Assembly (NCBI RefSeq): GCF_001422365.1
Contig: NZ_LMMT01000013.1
Span: forward strand, 115 to 64,114
Origin: Pseudorhodoferax sp. Leaf265
GTDB taxonomy: Bacteria; Pseudomonadota; Gammaproteobacteria; Burkholderiales; Burkholderiaceae_C
Direction: 5' to 3'
Length of the DNA: 64,000 nucleotides
Position 1 is the first letter of the stretch, and every line of letters starts with the position of its first letter. A program made the translations under genes and the position numbers. Below, piece after piece: positions 57,298 through 64,000 of this stretch. The notes below the pieces were generated by a model, which did no database searches, was not told the origin of the DNA, and worked only from the letters and a program-made list of their open reading frames with translations.

Positions 57298-58461
57298 TCA
57301 GCTCGCGGCTTTGATCATGTTGCGCGCGATCACGAGCTGCTGGATCTGGCTCGTGCCCTCGTACAGGCGGAACAGGCGCACGTCGCGGTAGAAGCGCTCG
57401 ATGCCGTGGTCGGCCACGTAGCCCGAGCCGCCGAAGATCTGCACCGCGCGGTCGGCCACCTTGCCGCAGATCTCGGAGGCGAACAGCTTGCAGCACGAGG
57501 CCTCGGTCGAGACGTTCTCGCCGTTGTCGCGGCGGCGCGCGGCGTCGATGACCATGCAACGCGCGGCATAGGCTTCCATCTTGCTGTCGGCCAGCATGGC
57601 CTGCACGAGCTGGAACTCGGCGATGGGCTGGCCGAACTGGCGGCGCTCCATGGCGTACTTGAGCGCGTCCTCCAGCATGCGCTCGGCCGCGCCCACGCAG
57701 ATCGCGGCGATGTGGATGCGGCCCTTCTCGAGCACCTTCATCGCGGTCTTGAAACCCATGCCCTCCTTGCCGCCGATGATGTTCTCGGCCGGCACGCGCA
57801 CGTTGTCGAAGTTCACGTCAGCCGTGTGCGCGCCGCGCTGGCCCATCTTCTTGTCGGGCTTGCCGACCGTGATGCCGGGCGTCTTGGCGTCGACGATGAA
57901 GGCCGAGACGCCACCCGAACCCTTGTTGTTCGGGTCGGTGCGCGCCATCAGCGTGAAGATGCCGGCCGTCGGGGCGTTGGTGATGAAGCGCTTGCTGCCG
58001 TTGACGATGTAGTGGTCGCCCTTCTCGTCGGTTCCGCGGCGGGCCGAGGTGCGCAGCGAGCCCGCGTCCGAGCCGGCCTCGGGCTCGGTCAGCGCGAAGC
58101 TGGCGGTCAGCTCGCCACTCGCCAGCTTGGGCAGGTAGTGGTCCTTCTGCGCCTGCGTGCCGTCGATCAGGATGCCCTGCGAGCCGATGCCCACGGTGGT
58201 GCCGAACAGCGAGCGGAAGGCCGGCGAGGCACGGCCCATCTCGAACATGATCAGCGACTCTTCCTCCATGGTCACGCCCAGGCCGCCGTACTCCTCGGGC
58301 ACGGTCAGGCCGAACAGGCCCATGGCCTTCATCTCCTGCACGATGTCCTCGGGGATCTGGTCGGTCTCGGCCACGGTGTTTTCGGCCGGGATCAGGCGCT
58401 CGTTGACGAAGCTGCGCACGCTGTCGAGGAAGGCCTGGGTGATTTCTGGGTCGCGGATCAT
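57298..58461 (-). CDS. Acyl-CoA dehydrogenase
   Basis: 387 residues. IPEDIVQEMKAMGLFGLTVPEEYGGLG, FALTEPEAGSDAGSLRT (FAD/substrate), GQPIAEFQLVQAMLADSKMEAYAARCM and QIFGGSGYVADHGIERFYRDVRLFRLYEGTSQIQ (with the catalytic Glu) mark a standard ACAD. Forms 2-enoyl-CoA from an acyl-CoA. Upstream of the reductase-like and ligase genes and cotranscribed. Confidence 0.93.
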   Translation of the reverse strand: MIRDPEITQAFLDSVRSFVNERLIPAENTVAETDQIPEDIVQEMKAMGLFGLTVPEEYGGLGVTMEEESLIMFEMGRASPAFRSLFGTTVGIGSQGILIDGTQAQKDHYLPKLASGELTASFALTEPEAGSDAGSLRTSARRGTDEKGDHYIVNGSKRFITNAPTAGIFTLMARTDPNNKGSGGVSAFIVDAKTPGITVGKPDKKMGQRGAHTADVNFDNVRVPAENIIGGKEGMGFKTAMKVLEKGRIHIAAICVGAAERMLEDALKYAMERRQFGQPIAEFQLVQAMLADSKMEAYAARCMVIDAARRRDNGENVSTEASCCKLFASEICGKVADRAVQIFGGSGYVADHGIERFYRDVRLFRLYEGTSQIQQLVIARNMIKAAS

Positions 58462-58489
58462 GTCGGGTCCATCAAGGGTCGGTTGAAAG

Positions 58490-59455
58490 TCATTCGTCCA
58501 TCGAGAGCCCGGCGGCCTCGACGGTCTTGTGCCAGCGCGCGCGTTCGGCGTCGATGAAGCGCGCGAACTCCGCAGGCGTATTGCCCCCCGGTTCGGCGCC
58601 CATGGCGCGCAGGCGCTCGGCGTTCTCGGGCGCCAGCAGCACCTGGCGGGCGCTCTGCTGGATCTTGTTCACGATGGCCGGCGGCGTGCCGGCCGGCGCC
58701 ACAAGGCCGAACCAGGCCGTGACCACCATGTCGGGCACGCCGGCCTCGGCCATCGTGGGCACGTCGGGCAGCTGCGGGCTGCGCGTGGCGCCGGTCAATG
58801 CCAGCGCGCGGAACTTGCCGCCCTGGATCTGCGCGATCGAGCTGGGCAGGTTGTCCACCATGAAGGTGTACTGGTTGGCCAGCAGCGCGGCCACGGCCGG
58901 GCCTGCGCCCTTGTAGGCCACGTGCTCGGCTTTCGTGCCGGTGCGCTGCAGGAACATCTCGCCCGACAGGTGCGGCGACTGGCCCTTGCCCGAAGAACCG
59001 AAGGCGTGCCTGGCGGGCTCGGCCTTGAGCCTGGCGATGAGGTCCTTGGCGCTGGTGATGCCGGATTCGGCGTTGACCACGAGCACGTTGGGCACTGAGA
59101 CGGCCAGCGTCACGGGCGCGAAGTCGCTCGCCTTGTACGGCAGCTTCTTGTACAGGCTGTAGTTGATTGCGTTGGGGCCGATGTTGCCCATGATCAGCGT
59201 GTAGCCGTCGGGCGCGGAGCGCACCAGCTGCTGCGTGCCGATGATGCCGGCCGCGCCGGCCTTGTTGTCGACCACCACGCTCTGGCCCCAGGCGCGCGAG
59301 AGGCCATCGGCCAGCAGCCGCGTGACGATGTCGGTGGTGCCGCCGGGCGCGGCCGGCACGATGATGGTGACGGGCTTGGTCGGCCAGGCGTCCTGCGCGA
59401 ACGCGGGTGCCGCGAAGGCCAGTGCGGCGACGCAGGAGATGAAGTGCTTGGACAT
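58490..59455 (-). CDS. Bug/TctC solute-binding protein 2
   Basis: 321 residues from 59,455; signal peptide (FISCVAALAFAAPAFAQ). WPTKPVTIIVPAAPGGTTDIVTRLLADG, VVDNKAGAAGIIGTQQLVRSAPDGYTLIMGNIG and SPQLPDVPTMAEAGVPDMVVTAWFGLVAPAGTP define the family. Adjacent to another Bug gene and the acyl-CoA dehydrogenase, separated by 28 bp. Confidence 0.9.
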   Translation of the reverse strand: MSKHFISCVAALAFAAPAFAQDAWPTKPVTIIVPAAPGGTTDIVTRLLADGLSRAWGQSVVVDNKAGAAGIIGTQQLVRSAPDGYTLIMGNIGPNAINYSLYKKLPYKASDFAPVTLAVSVPNVLVVNAESGITSAKDLIARLKAEPARHAFGSSGKGQSPHLSGEMFLQRTGTKAEHVAYKGAGPAVAALLANQYTFMVDNLPSSIAQIQGGKFRALALTGATRSPQLPDVPTMAEAGVPDMVVTAWFGLVAPAGTPPAIVNKIQQSARQVLLAPENAERLRAMGAEPGGNTPAEFARFIDAERARWHKTVEAAGLSMDE

Positions 59456-59463
59456 GGCGGCCC

Positions 59464-60441
59464 TCACTCGAACTTGATGTCCTTGGTCACGCCGCGCCAC
59501 ATCTCCAGGTCCTTTCGCTGCTGCTCGGCCAGCACCGCGGGCGCGCCGCTCCACATGTCGTAGCCCTGCTCGGCCCAGAGCTTGCGCAGGCCTTCGTCGC
59601 CCAGCGTGCGGTTGACGGCGGTGTTGACCAGCGCCACCTGCTCGGTCTTCATGTGGGCCGGGCCGTAGACGCCGTACCAGCCGATCACCTCGTAGCCGGG
59701 CAGGCCGGCCTCGCGCATGGTGGGCACGTCGGGCAGCGAGGCGTTGCGCTCGCGCGAGGTCACGACCAGGGGGCGCACGCGGTTGGTCTGGATGTAGTTG
59801 CGTGCCGTGCTGACGATGTCGAACATCATGGTCAGCTGGCCGCCGATCACGTCGGTCATGGCGGGCGCGTTGCCCTTGTAGGGCACGTGCGTCAGCGCGA
59901 TGCCGCTCTGCTTGGCGAACAACTCGCCGGAGAGATGGTTCGAGGCGCCCATGCCGGCCGAGCCGTAGGACACCTTGCCGGGGTTGGCCTTGGCATACGC
60001 GATCAGCTCCTTGAGGTTCTGGATCGGCAGGTCCTTGTTGATGACCAGCGCGTTGGCGTAGCTCAGCACGGGGGACAGCGGCGTGAGGTCCTTCACCGTG
60101 TCGAACGGCATGCTCTTGATCACGTGCGGAGTGATCGTCAGCGTGGGGCTGGCGCCGAAGTACAGCACGCTGCCGTCGGGCGTGGCGCGCGCCACGGTCT
60201 CGCCGCCCAGCGCGCCGGCCACGCCGGCCTTGTTCTCCACGATCACCGTGCGGCCCAGCTCGCGGCCGAACACCTGGGCGAACTGGCGCGCGGCGGTGTC
60301 CACCGGCCCGCCGGCTGCGTAGCCGACGACCAGGCGCACGGGCTGCTGCTGGGCCCAGGCCGGTGCGGTGGCGAGCGCGGCGGCGCCCAGCAGGCCGGCC
60401 AGCAGGCCCCGGCGGACGGGGCGGTGGAAGGGTTGCGGCAT
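59464..60441 (-). CDS. Bug/TctC solute-binding protein 3
   Basis: 325 residues. A Tat-like RRGLLAGLLGAAALATAPAWAQ signal; VRLVVGYAAGGPVDTAARQFAQ, VENKAGVAGALGGETVARATPDGS and LPDVPTMREAGLPGYEVIGWYGVYGPAHMK are typical. First gene of the minus-strand catabolic unit, next to the divergent LysR gene. Confidence 0.9.
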   Translation of the reverse strand: MPQPFHRPVRRGLLAGLLGAAALATAPAWAQQQPVRLVVGYAAGGPVDTAARQFAQVFGRELGRTVIVENKAGVAGALGGETVARATPDGSVLYFGASPTLTITPHVIKSMPFDTVKDLTPLSPVLSYANALVINKDLPIQNLKELIAYAKANPGKVSYGSAGMGASNHLSGELFAKQSGIALTHVPYKGNAPAMTDVIGGQLTMMFDIVSTARNYIQTNRVRPLVVTSRERNASLPDVPTMREAGLPGYEVIGWYGVYGPAHMKTEQVALVNTAVNRTLGDEGLRKLWAEQGYDMWSGAPAVLAEQQRKDLEMWRGVTKDIKFE

Positions 60442-60574
60442 GGTCGTGTCTCCTGAAGGGCTTGTTGTGGGCAGGTGCCGGAGCGGCGAGGATGGCACCG
60501 CGCCGGCCCGCCGGCCATCAGTTTTTGGCAAAGGGGGTGTTCGCGCCGGTGCGGTACGCTCGCGGCCCCACGCC

Positions 60575-61480
60575 ATGCACTTCGACCTGTTCGACCTCCG
60601 CCTGTTCGTCTTCGTCGCCGAGGAATCCAACCTGCGGCGCGGCGCCGAGCGCGCCTGCATCTCGCTGGCCGCGGCCAGCACGCGCATCAAGCAGCTGGAA
60701 GACAACATCGGCGCCAAGCTGTTCTACCGCAAGCCCCAGGGCGTGGAGCTGAACCCGGCCGGCGAAGCGCTGCTGCACCATGCGCGCAAGGTGCTGCAGC
60801 AGGTGGACCACCTCAAGATCGACCTGCGCGACTACGCCCAGGGTGCCAAGGGCCATGTGCGGGTGCTGGCCAACACCACCTCGATCACCAGCGCCCTGCC
60901 CTCGGCGCTGGCCAGCTTCCTGGCCCAGCACAAGGATGTCAGCATCGACCTGCACGAGCGGCTCAGCCAGGAGATCGTGATGGCGATCCACGAGGCCCAC
61001 GCCGACATCGGCCTGGTGGCCGGCAACGTGGACACACAGGGGCTGGAGGTGCGCGACTTCGTGGCCGACGAGCTGGTGGTGGTGGTGCCGGCGCGGCACC
61101 CGATGGCGGCGCTGCCGCGCATGGACTTCGTGCAGACGCTGGACGAGCCGCACATCTCGCTGGCCGAAGGCAGCGCGCTGGCCAATTTCCTGCCGCCGCT
61201 GGCGCGCCAGATCGGCCGCAACCTGGAGTTCCGCATCCAGGTGTCGAGCTTCGAGTCGATCTGCCTGCTGGTCGAGGCCGGCGTCGGCATCGGCATCCTG
61301 CCGCGCTCGTCGGCCGCGCGCCATGCGCGCACCATGAAGCTGGCCCTGGTGCCGTTGACGGATGCCTGGGCCCAGCGCGAGACCAAGATCGTCAACCGTG
61401 CCGGTCAGCCGCTGCCGAGGTTGGCGGCGGAGCTGGTGCGGCACCTGGCGAATTTCAGCTTCGCGGACCGGCTGCTGTAG
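60575..61480 (+). CDS. LysR regulator of the acid-catabolic cluster
   Basis: 301 residues. An N-terminal HTH (DLRLFVFVAEESNLRRGAERACISLAAASTRIKQLEDNIGAKLF) and an effector domain. It is divergent from the Bug-3 gene across 133 bp, the classic position for a regulator of the adjacent unit. It overlaps the convergent symporter gene by 26 bp at the 3' end. Confidence 0.87.
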   Translation: MHFDLFDLRLFVFVAEESNLRRGAERACISLAAASTRIKQLEDNIGAKLFYRKPQGVELNPAGEALLHHARKVLQQVDHLKIDLRDYAQGAKGHVRVLANTTSITSALPSALASFLAQHKDVSIDLHERLSQEIVMAIHEAHADIGLVAGNVDTQGLEVRDFVADELVVVVPARHPMAALPRMDFVQTLDEPHISLAEGSALANFLPPLARQIGRNLEFRIQVSSFESICLLVEAGVGIGILPRSSAARHARTMKLALVPLTDAWAQRETKIVNRAGQPLPRLAAELVRHLANFSFADRLL

Positions 61481-62468
61481 CCGCCACCGCCGCAGCCACT
61501 TCGGCCTGCGCTCGCCTGGCATAGCGCTGCGCCAGCACCCCACACACCATCAGCTGCATCTGGTGGAACAGCATCAGCGGCAGCACGATGGCGCCGGCCA
61601 CGTTGGCCGCGAACAGCACATTGGCCATGGGCACGCCGCTGATCAGGCTCTTCTTGGAGCCGCAGAAGACGATGGTGATCTCGTCTTCCTTCGAAAAGCC
61701 CATGCGGCGTGCGCTCCAGGTGGTGATCACGAGCACCAGGCCCAGCAGCACGGCGCAGACCACCAGCAGGCCGGCCAGCGCGGTGAGTGGCACCTGCGAC
61801 CACAGGCCGTCGATCACGGCATGGCTGAAGGCCGCGTAGACCACCAGCAGGATGGAGCCCTGGTCCACCACCTTCATGACCGAGGCGCGGCGCTGCAGGA
61901 AGCCCGCCAGCCAGGGCCGCAGCAGATGCCCGGCGATGAAGGGCAGCAGCAACTGCATGCCGATGCGGCCCATCGCGTCGAGCGGGTCGCCCATGGCAGC
62001 GTTCTGCGACAACAGCAGGCCCACCACCAGCGGCGTGAAAGCCACCCCCAGCAGCGTGGAGGCCGAAGCGCTGCAGACCGCCGCCGGGATGTTGCCGCGC
62101 GCCATCGACACGAAGGCGATGGCCGACTGCACCGTGGCCGGCAGCGCGCACAGGTACAGGATGCCGGTGTACAGGTCGCGCGTCACCAGCGGCTGCAGCA
62201 GCGGCTTGAGCGCCCAGCCCAGCAGCGGGAACAGCACGAAGGTGCTGGCCACCACCACCAGGTGCAACCGCCAGTGGCCGATGCCGGCCAGGATGGCCTG
62301 GCGCGACAGCTTGGCACCGTGCAGGAAGAACAGCAAGCTCACGGCCACGGTGGTGGCCACCTCCAGCACCTGGGCCAGGCGCCCGGAGGCCGGCAGCAGG
62401 CTGGCCAGGACGACCGTGGAGACGAGGTAGAGCGTGAAGTTGTCGGGCAGCAGGCGGGAGCGGGCCAT
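61455..62468 (-). CDS. Bile acid:Na+ symporter-like protein (YfeH type)
   Basis: 337 residues and about 9-10 TM helices (FTLYLVSTVVLASLLPASG, LYLCALPATVQSAIAFVSMARGN, ALAGLLVVCAVLLGLVLVITTW). ITIVFCGSKKSLISGVPMA is the SBF/YfeH signature. Substrate unknown. The start at 62,468 is close to the divergent LysR promoter. Confidence 0.85.
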   Translation of the reverse strand: MARSRLLPDNFTLYLVSTVVLASLLPASGRLAQVLEVATTVAVSLLFFLHGAKLSRQAILAGIGHWRLHLVVVASTFVLFPLLGWALKPLLQPLVTRDLYTGILYLCALPATVQSAIAFVSMARGNIPAAVCSASASTLLGVAFTPLVVGLLLSQNAAMGDPLDAMGRIGMQLLLPFIAGHLLRPWLAGFLQRRASVMKVVDQGSILLVVYAAFSHAVIDGLWSQVPLTALAGLLVVCAVLLGLVLVITTWSARRMGFSKEDEITIVFCGSKKSLISGVPMANVLFAANVAGAIVLPLMLFHQMQLMVCGVLAQRYARRAQAEVAAAVAATAAGPRS

Positions 62469-62532
62469 GGTCGGGTCGCGGAAGAAGAGGAATGCGGCGA
62501 TTGGACCGCGTTGCGCGACCCAAGAGAAATGG

Positions 62533-62551
62533 ATTGATCTGATGGATCTAT
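62533..62551. promoter_or_regulatory. Candidate LysR operator
   Basis: attgatc-tgatg-gatctat is an inverted repeat with one mismatch, and contains a T-N11-A core. It lies between the divergent symporter and LysR starts, 11 bp before the LysR ATG, where LysR proteins autoregulate. Confidence 0.55.
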
Positions 62552-62562
62552 GATTTGGCCGC

Positions 62563-63462
62563 ATGAATGTGAGCCTGCGCCAGTTGCGTGTGTTCCAGGC
62601 CGTGGCGGCGCAGGCCAGCTTCACGCGCGCCGGTGACCAGATCGGCCTGACCCAGCCGGCCGTGAGCCGCTGCGTGACGGAACTGGAGCAGCAGCTGGGC
62701 CTGAAGCTGCTGGACCGCACCACGCGCGAAGTCGTGCTGACCGAGGCCGGCCGCAGCCTGGCCGCGCGGCTGGACCGCGTGCTGGACGAGCTCGACACCA
62801 TGCTGTTGGACGTGCGCGGCCTGGCCACGCAGCGCCAGGGCCGCGTGCGCGTGGCCAGCAGTCCCACGCTGTCGGCCAACCTGCTGCCCAACTGCATCGC
62901 GCGCTGCCGGCTGGAGCACCCGGGCCTGGAGCTCGTTCTGCTGGACCGCATCCAGCACGACGCGCTGGCCAGCGTGCTCGCTGGCGAGGTGGACTTCGGC
63001 GTGGTGATCGACCCCGCGCAAAGCGCCGACCTGCATGCCGAGACCATCCTGACCGAGCCCTTCTGCCTGGTCTGCCCGGCCGACCACGCGCTGGCGCGGC
63101 GCCGCAGCGTGCGCTGGACCGCGCTGGCCGGCGAGCCGCTGGTGCTGCTGGACCACGCCTCGGGCAGCCGCCGGCTCATCGACGAGGCGCTGCGCGCGCA
63201 CGGCGTGCAGGCGCCCGTGGCGCAGGAGGTCGGCCACCCCACGACCATCTTCCGCATGCTGGACGCGGGGCTGGGCATTTCGGTCGTGCCCACGCTGGCG
63301 CTGCCGCCGGGCGGGCTGCCGGGCCTGGTCATGCGACCGCTGGTGCCACGCATGGAACGCCGCGTCGTGCTGGTGCGGCGCAGGCACCGCGCGCTGGCGC
63401 CGGTCGCCCAGGTGGCCTGGGACCTGGTGCGCCGGGTGGCAGGCCAACGCGCAGGCGACTGA
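62563..63462 (+). CDS. LysR family regulator
   Basis: 299 residues. Standard HTH (LRQLRVFQAVAAQASFTRAGDQIGLTQPAVSRCVTELEQQLGLKLLDRTTREVVLTEAG) and effector domain. Divergent from the symporter gene; it probably controls it. Confidence 0.88.
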   Translation: MNVSLRQLRVFQAVAAQASFTRAGDQIGLTQPAVSRCVTELEQQLGLKLLDRTTREVVLTEAGRSLAARLDRVLDELDTMLLDVRGLATQRQGRVRVASSPTLSANLLPNCIARCRLEHPGLELVLLDRIQHDALASVLAGEVDFGVVIDPAQSADLHAETILTEPFCLVCPADHALARRRSVRWTALAGEPLVLLDHASGSRRLIDEALRAHGVQAPVAQEVGHPTTIFRMLDAGLGISVVPTLALPPGGLPGLVMRPLVPRMERRVVLVRRRHRALAPVAQVAWDLVRRVAGQRAGD

Positions 63463-63581
63463 GGATCGATTGCGCCAATGCGCGTGATCGCTTCGGCCAT
63501 GGTGCCGGGGCCAGCGGCCGGCCATAGTCCGCGTTCGCCCGCGCCGCAGGGCGCGCCAAAACCATTCCAACTGGAGACTCC

Positions 63582-64000
63582 ATGCGCATCACCCGCCGCA
63601 CGCTGGCGCTGTCCGCCACCGCCCTGGCCGGCAGCCTGCTCGCCCCCCTCGCCTTCGCCCAGAAGCAGTACGATCCCGGCGCCAGCGACACCGAGATCCT
63701 GCTCGGCATCCCGATGCCGCTGTCGGGCCCGGTGTCGGGCTATTCCATCATCGGCAAGGTGGCCGAGGCCTATTTCGCGCGGCTCAACGCGCAGGGCGGC
63801 ATCCATGGCCGCAAGGTCAAGCTGCTCATGTACGACGACCAGTACTCTCCCCCCAAGACCGTGGAGGTGGCGCGCCGCCTGGTCGAGCAGGACCAGATCC
63901 TGGCCTGGTTCAGCAGCCTGGGCACGGCCAGCAACATGGCGATCCAGCGCTACATGAACGCCAAGAAGGTGCCGCAGCTGTTCCTGCAGAGCGGCGCGAG
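63582..64000 (+). CDS. ABC transporter substrate-binding protein, LivJ-like (partial)
   Basis: 139 codons are inside the window, and the gene runs off the end. Twin-arginine-type signal RRTLALSATALAGSLLAPLAFAQ, then TEILLGIPMPLSGPVSGYSIIGK and LLMYDDQYSPPKTVEVARRLVEQDQ are the branched-chain amino-acid/LivJ family pattern. Ribosome site CTGGAGAC precedes the ATG. The LysR gene upstream may regulate it. Confidence 0.88.
   Translation, partial: MRITRRTLALSATALAGSLLAPLAFAQKQYDPGASDTEILLGIPMPLSGPVSGYSIIGKVAEAYFARLNAQGGIHGRKVKLLMYDDQYSPPKTVEVARRLVEQDQILAWFSSLGTASNMAIQRYMNAKKVPQLFLQSGA

Overview
The window is high-GC DNA of a betaproteobacterium. Several Bug-type tripartite-tricarboxylate solute-binding proteins, an H-NS protein with the beta-proteobacterial C-terminus, a BPSL0761-type protein, an ArgP-like LysR regulator and the codon usage point to Burkholderiales, most likely Comamonadaceae (inference, not proven). 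It has two unlike halves. Bases 1 to about 33,300 are an accessory island, less GC-rich, full of defence, regulatory and unassigned genes. From about 33,300 to the end is very GC-rich, densely packed metabolic chromosome. The seam is marked by a 50-codon tail of a metallophosphoesterase gene at 33,297-33,449. The left end of the island lies outside the window, and I saw no integrase, transposase, tRNA, rRNA or CRISPR array.

Island, left part: a 3-gene operon (833-3572) of a thymidylate-synthase-like pyrimidine hydroxymethylase candidate, a uracil-DNA-glycosylase-like protein and a protein resembling alpha-glutamyl/putrescinyl-thymine pyrophosphorylases suggests a bacterial base-hypermodification system. 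A HigB-like toxin with an HTH-ImmA/IrrE partner follows, then a family B DNA polymerase (Pol II) with an altered nucleotide-pocket motif. A complete type II CBASS operon (CD-NTase, Cap2 E1/E2, Cap3 JAB, Cap4 nuclease-SAVED; 13,612 down to 9,031) faces a divergent trio of sigma-70-like factor, small helical protein and ImmA/IrrE metallopeptidase.

The most unusual element is a cassette present twice (about 7.6-8.5 kb and 24.2-25.2 kb). It carries a small HNH endonuclease gene on the minus strand with a structured leader that can hide its ribosome binding site, a perfect 16-bp LexA (SOS) box, and on the plus strand a 25-26 residue Arg/Pro/Trp-rich peptide followed by a roughly 60-residue protein.

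Island, right part: a basic Ala/Lys/Pro-rich protein, a serine protease-nuclease fusion, an ArsC-like protein without its catalytic cysteine, a repeat/TM/SH3-like protein, a candidate PD-(D/E)XK protein, H-NS with a co-transcribed membrane protein, a block of small accessory genes, and an XRE regulator preceded by five 15-bp tandem repeats.

Chromosomal part (33.3-64 kb): thioredoxin-fold protein, ArgP-like regulator and MFS transporter, DUF2889, FrnE/DsbA, GFA protein, a ParD-like/methionine-aminopeptidase pair, an orphan form-II CO/xanthine-dehydrogenase large subunit, flavin reductase, EamA transporters, DUF1185, DUF72, acetoacetyl-CoA synthetase, GNAT, AsmA, hotdog thioesterase, a TetR/GST/EamA operon, cobalamin adenosyltransferase, an EF-hand protein and RidA. 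A probable acid-catabolic cluster follows (acyl-CoA ligase, nitronate monooxygenase-like enzyme, acyl-CoA dehydrogenase, three Bug proteins) with a LysR regulator, then a bile-acid:Na+ symporter-like protein, another LysR and the start of an ABC amino-acid-type binding protein that runs off the window.
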